In this document: positions 51,333 to 54,143 of the stretch, piece by piece
Numbering within the stretch: position 1 is the stretch's first letter
Layout: every line of letters starts with the position of its first letter
DNA from: an uncultured Collinsella sp.
Lineage (GTDB): Bacteria; Actinomycetota; Coriobacteriia; Coriobacteriales; Coriobacteriaceae
Length of the DNA stretch: 54,143 bases
Assembly: GCA_900755005.1 (NCBI GenBank)
Contig: CAAEEX010000030.1
Location: 1 to 54,143, forward strand
Direction: 5' to 3'
Program-made: the position numbers and the translations under genes
The notes under the pieces: generated by a model
Databases searched by the model: none
Told to the model about the DNA's origin: nothing
Seen by the model: the letters and a program-made list of their open reading frames with translations, nothing else

Positions 51333-52811
51333 TTAGAGCAGCACGCAGGCGACGGTCAGGATGACGGCGCAGACGACGGAGAGCGCGACGATGAGCTTAA
51401 GGGCAAACTTGAGCCAGGTCGTCCACTCGATCTTGGCCAGGGCGAGACCGCCCATGATGGCGCCGGAGGTCGGGGTGAACAGGTTCACGACACCGATAGC
51501 GGCGGAGAAGATCATGACCATGACCTCGGGCGAGAAGCCGAGCTTAACAGCCAGCGGTCCCATGATGGGCATGGAGACGGTGGCCATACCGGAGGTCGAA
51601 GGAATCAGGAAGGACAGGCCGAAGTAGACCAGGAAGCTCATGGGAGCGAAGATCACGCCGGACAGGCCAGCCAGGGCATTGGCGGCAGCGTCGAGGACGA
51701 AGACGTCGAGGCCGGTGCTAGCCATGAGGACGGAGATGCCACGGGCGAGGGCGATGACGAGAACAACGGACATCATGTCGGCAGCGCCGGTGATGAAGGT
51801 GTTGACAATCTGCTTCTCGGACAGGCCACCGATGATACCAATCAGGATAGCCATGAGGAAGAACCAGGTGGAAGCCTCGTCGAAGTACCACTGGCCAATG
51901 GGCAGGCCGGTGATCAGGGCAGACCAGCCCTGGACGACGGCATTACCGTCGGCGTCGTAGACAGCGCCAGCGTCAAAGAAGTTGGCGACGCCCTCGTTGA
52001 GGTCGGCCAGCGGGATGAAGCCGACGATCATGACGACGAAGGTGAAGGCGAAGGCGATCAGAACACCCTTCTGACGACCGGTGAGCTTGACCTCCTTGTG
52101 GACCTCGGAAGCAGCCTTGCCATGTGCCTCTTCGGCGTCCTTGAGCTCCTGCATCGAGAGGATGGTGGAACCCTTGTCAGCCTTGACCTTCTTGGCATAG
52201 TTCATCACGAAGACGATGGACATGACGGTGGTAACAAGCCACAGGACGGCACCGAGGCCGATGATGATGGACTGGTTCACGGCAATGTCAACGCCGGTCA
52301 GGGCGTCGACGGCAGCGCCGACGGCGAACGGGTTAACCGTGGAGCCGAGGCAGCCGCAGCCAGCGCCGAGCAGGACGGTAGCGGCGCCGACCATCGGGTC
52401 GAAGCCGGCAGCCATCATGGTAGCGGCGAGCAGGGCGTAGAAGGGAACGGTCTCCTCGCACATACCATAGGTGGTACCACCGAGGGAGAAGATGAGCATC
52501 AGCACGGGAATGAGCATGATCTCGTTGCCCTTAAGCTTCTGCACCAGGACGGCGATGCCGTTGTCCAGAGCGCCGGTCTCGGTCATCATGCCGAGGAAGC
52601 CACCCAGGATCATAACGAAGAGGCAGACGGGCAGAGCGTCAGCGAAGCCCTTAATCGGGGCGGTGCAGAAATCGCTCAGACGGGCGGCAGTAACCGCGCC
52701 GCCGGACGTGCCGGAGACGATAACGGTAACAACTGCAACAATTGCCAGCAGAGCTAGAAGAATGGTGAACGATGAAGGCATACCGCGCTTTTTCTTAGCG
52801 GTCTCAGTCAT
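51333..52811 (-). CDS. arcD: YfcC-family transporter, probable arginine/ornithine antiporter
   Basis: A 492-residue integral membrane protein of the YfcC/DcuC-like family with about 12 hydrophobic segments. Family motifs GGTTYGMCEETVPFYALL, GAGCGCLGSTVNPFAVGAA, LSFLIPSTSGMATVSMPIMGPLA and INLFTPTSG-type GVVNLFTPTSGAIMGGLAL are present. It sits after arcA and arcB on the same strand, the place of the arginine/ornithine exchanger in the deiminase pathway. The transport role is inferred from that context. The start at 52811 has a G-rich site nine bases upstream; ATG 52820 is too close to it. Confidence 0.85.
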   Translation of the reverse strand: MTETAKKKRGMPSSFTILLALLAIVAVVTVIVSGTSGGAVTAARLSDFCTAPIKGFADALPVCLFVMILGGFLGMMTETGALDNGIAVLVQKLKGNEIMLIPVLMLIFSLGGTTYGMCEETVPFYALLAATMMAAGFDPMVGAATVLLGAGCGCLGSTVNPFAVGAAVDALTGVDIAVNQSIIIGLGAVLWLVTTVMSIVFVMNYAKKVKADKGSTILSMQELKDAEEAHGKAASEVHKEVKLTGRQKGVLIAFAFTFVVMIVGFIPLADLNEGVANFFDAGAVYDADGNAVVQGWSALITGLPIGQWYFDEASTWFFLMAILIGIIGGLSEKQIVNTFITGAADMMSVVLVIALARGISVLMASTGLDVFVLDAAANALAGLSGVIFAPMSFLVYFGLSFLIPSTSGMATVSMPIMGPLAVKLGFSPEVMVMIFSAAIGVVNLFTPTSGAIMGGLALAKIEWTTWLKFALKLIVALSVVCAVILTVACVLL

Positions 52812-52904
52812 GGTTCTCATCCCCCCTTCATAAATCATTTAACTTTCTCGCGCGAAGCGGATTTTCCGTGCCGTGCCCACCGCCCGACGCAAGATATTTA
52901 CCAG

Positions 52905-52943
52905 ACAAAACCGCTCGGGGTGAGCAGCAATACACCCCGAGCG
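52905..52943 (-). terminator. hairpin between arcB and the arcD-like gene
   Basis: Perfect 11-base stem CGCTCGGGGTG/CACCCCGAGCG (52912-52922 and 52933-52943), continuing GTTTTGTC on the minus strand. It may be a partial terminator that sets the ratio of transporter to enzymes. Confidence 0.65.
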
Positions 52944-52958
52944 AGATGCTAGATGCTC

Positions 52959-53954
52959 TTACTTGAGCGTGGCGTACATGACAGCCTTGATGGTGTGCAT
53001 GCGGTTCTCGGCCTCGTCGAAGACCTTGGAAGCGGGGCTCTCGAAGACCTCGTCGGTGACCTCCTGCTCGGTGATGCCGAACTGCTCGCACTTCTCGGCG
53101 CCAATCGTGGTGTTGGTGTCGTGGAAGCTGGGCAGGCAGTGCAGGAAGATGGCACCCGGGTTGGCCATAGCCATGACCTCGGAAGTAACACGATACGGGG
53201 TGAGCTGAGCGATGCGCTCGGCCCAGACCTCGTCGGGCTCGCCCATGGAGACCCACACGTCGGTGTACAGGACGTCGGCGCCGGTGACGCCGTCCTTGAC
53301 GTCGGTGGTCAGCTTGATGGTGCAGCCGTTGGCCTCGGCGATGGGCTTGCAGGCCTCGATGACGTCGTCAGCGGGCATGCACTCCTCGGGGCCACAGGCC
53401 ACGAAGTTCATGCCGAGCTTGGAGCAAACAACCATGAGGGAGCGAGCGACATTGTTCTTGCAGTCGCCCATGAAGACGAGGGTCTTGCCCTTGATGTCGT
53501 AGTTGAAGTTCTCCTGGACGGTCAGGATGTCGGCGAGCATCTGGGTGGGATGCCACTCAGTGGTCAGGCCGTTCCACACGGGCACGCCGGACTTAGCAGC
53601 GAGCTCCTCGACGTCGTCCTGGGCAAAGCCACGGAACTCGATGCCGTCATACATGCGGCCAAGAACGCGGGCGGTGTCCTCGATGGACTCCTTCTTGCCC
53701 ATCTGCGACGAACCGGGATCGAGGTAGGTGACGCCCATGCCCAGATCCATGCCGCCGACCTCGAAGGCGCAGCGGGTACGAGTGGAGGTCTTCTGGAAGA
53801 GCAGAACGATGTTCTTGCCCTCGAGATAGCGGTGCGGAACGCCAGCGCGCTTCATGTCCTTGAAGTTCTTGGAGAGCTTGAGCAGGTACTCGATCTCCTC
53901 GGTGGTGAGGTCGAGAAGCTTGAGGAAGCTACGGCCGGAGAGGTTAACACCCAT
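52959..53954 (-). CDS. arcB: ornithine carbamoyltransferase, catabolic type
   Basis: A 331-residue transcarbamoylase. The carbamoyl-phosphate loop STRTR is at residues 57-61, and FLHCLPSFHD holds the ornithine-side Cys. The stretch DLGMGVTYLDPGSSQMGKKES is typical of ArcB. In the arginine deiminase pathway it turns citrulline plus phosphate into ornithine and carbamoyl phosphate, which carbamate kinase uses to make ATP; no arcC is in the window. The start at 53954 (MGVNLSGRSF) has AAAGGAA upstream; 30 earlier frame codons are dropped. It lies 105 bases after arcA. Confidence 0.94.
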   Translation of the reverse strand: MGVNLSGRSFLKLLDLTTEEIEYLLKLSKNFKDMKRAGVPHRYLEGKNIVLLFQKTSTRTRCAFEVGGMDLGMGVTYLDPGSSQMGKKESIEDTARVLGRMYDGIEFRGFAQDDVEELAAKSGVPVWNGLTTEWHPTQMLADILTVQENFNYDIKGKTLVFMGDCKNNVARSLMVVCSKLGMNFVACGPEECMPADDVIEACKPIAEANGCTIKLTTDVKDGVTGADVLYTDVWVSMGEPDEVWAERIAQLTPYRVTSEVMAMANPGAIFLHCLPSFHDTNTTIGAEKCEQFGITEQEVTDEVFESPASKVFDEAENRMHTIKAVMYATLK

Positions 53955-54018
53955 GGTTCGTTTCCTTTCGAAGAAATGAATTACGTAAGTATTAGTGTTG
54001 CCCGTTTGACGGGCGAAA

Positions 54019-54047
54019 CCGGTGCGGTTGTAGGGGGACCGCACCGG
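54019..54047. repeat. intercistronic hairpin between arcA and arcB
   Basis: Perfect 9-base stem CCGGTGCGG/CCGCACCGG with an 11-base loop and no T-tract. It is likely an mRNA processing or stabilising structure rather than a terminator. Confidence 0.6.
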
Positions 54048-54059
54048 AAACGGAAAAAC

Positions 54060-54143
54060 TTAGAGGTCCTCGCGCCAGAAGGGCATGCTCATGCAGCGCG
54101 GGCCGCCGCGGCCGCGGGAGAGCTCGGCGGAGGGCACGACGAG
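54060..54143 (-). CDS. arcA: arginine deiminase, C-terminal fragment at the window edge
   Basis: The last 27 residues are visible. SRGRGGPRCMSMPFWRE is the hallmark C-terminus of arginine deiminase, including the catalytic Cys of the GGPRCMSMP loop. The enzyme converts arginine to citrulline and ammonia, the first step of the deiminase pathway. The rest lies beyond the right edge. Confidence 0.92.
   Translation of the reverse strand, partial: LVVPSAELSRGRGGPRCMSMPFWREDL

Overview
The window looks like a core chromosomal segment of a moderately high-GC Gram-positive of the Actinomycetota, most consistent with the Coriobacteriia and probably a Collinsella-like gut anaerobe. The reasons are the actinobacterial division cluster (ftsZ without ftsA, followed by pgeF, yggS, sepF, yggT and divIVA), oxygen-independent housekeeping genes, an arginine deiminase operon with a YfcC-type transporter, and strong GGAG-type ribosome binding sites. 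This assignment is inferred from gene content; no rRNA or tRNA gene is present to test it. I saw no prophage, insertion sequence, CRISPR array or tRNA.

Left part (1-21.8 kb): scattered metabolic genes on both strands. In order they are a cut-off L-cysteine desulfidase gene (cyuA), rpiB, ndk, the arginine pair argG and argH with a 56-codon ORF between them, a HAD phosphatase, polA, an M18 aminopeptidase, yaaA, a membrane-anchored unknown, thiC behind a TPP riboswitch, thiD, an SGNH hydrolase, a macrodomain/PARG-like protein, a Bax-inhibitor-1-like membrane protein, a small unknown, a PiT phosphate transporter with its DUF47 partner, and a nitroreductase. argG is preceded by a short, well-positioned reading frame that ends in an arginine-rich run, which suggests control by a leader peptide.

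Middle part (21.8-45.4 kb): one long minus-strand block, transcribed from right to left. It starts with mraZ, rsmH, ftsL, ftsI, murF, mraY, murD, ftsW, murG, murC, murB, ftsQ and ftsZ (the dcw cluster, lacking murE). It continues with pgeF, a complete high-affinity phosphate system (pstSCAB-phoU), and then yggS, sepF, yggT and divIVA. The phosphate operon therefore sits inside the usual ftsZ-to-divIVA neighbourhood, and pgeF and pstS overlap by 4 bases. Together these genes make lipid II precursors, build the septum and place it in the cell.

Right part (45.4-54.1 kb): xerD and pyrG (2 bases apart), a winged-helix protein, a DUF1846 protein, a 600-base intergenic region full of nested inverted repeats, and the arginine deiminase operon arcA (cut off by the window edge), arcB and a YfcC-type arcD-like transporter, also on the minus strand.

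The most interesting non-coding material consists of the argG leader, several long-stem intergenic palindromes (two of them clear copies of one repeat family, at 11.5 and 50.9 kb), a tandem palindrome pair at 15.5 kb, and the structured block at 51.05-51.27 kb. The protein-level oddities are a PARG-like enzyme whose QEE signature reads QEA, a yggT gene without a usable ATG/GTG/TTG start, and low-complexity charged tails on FtsQ, FtsI, FtsW and SepF.
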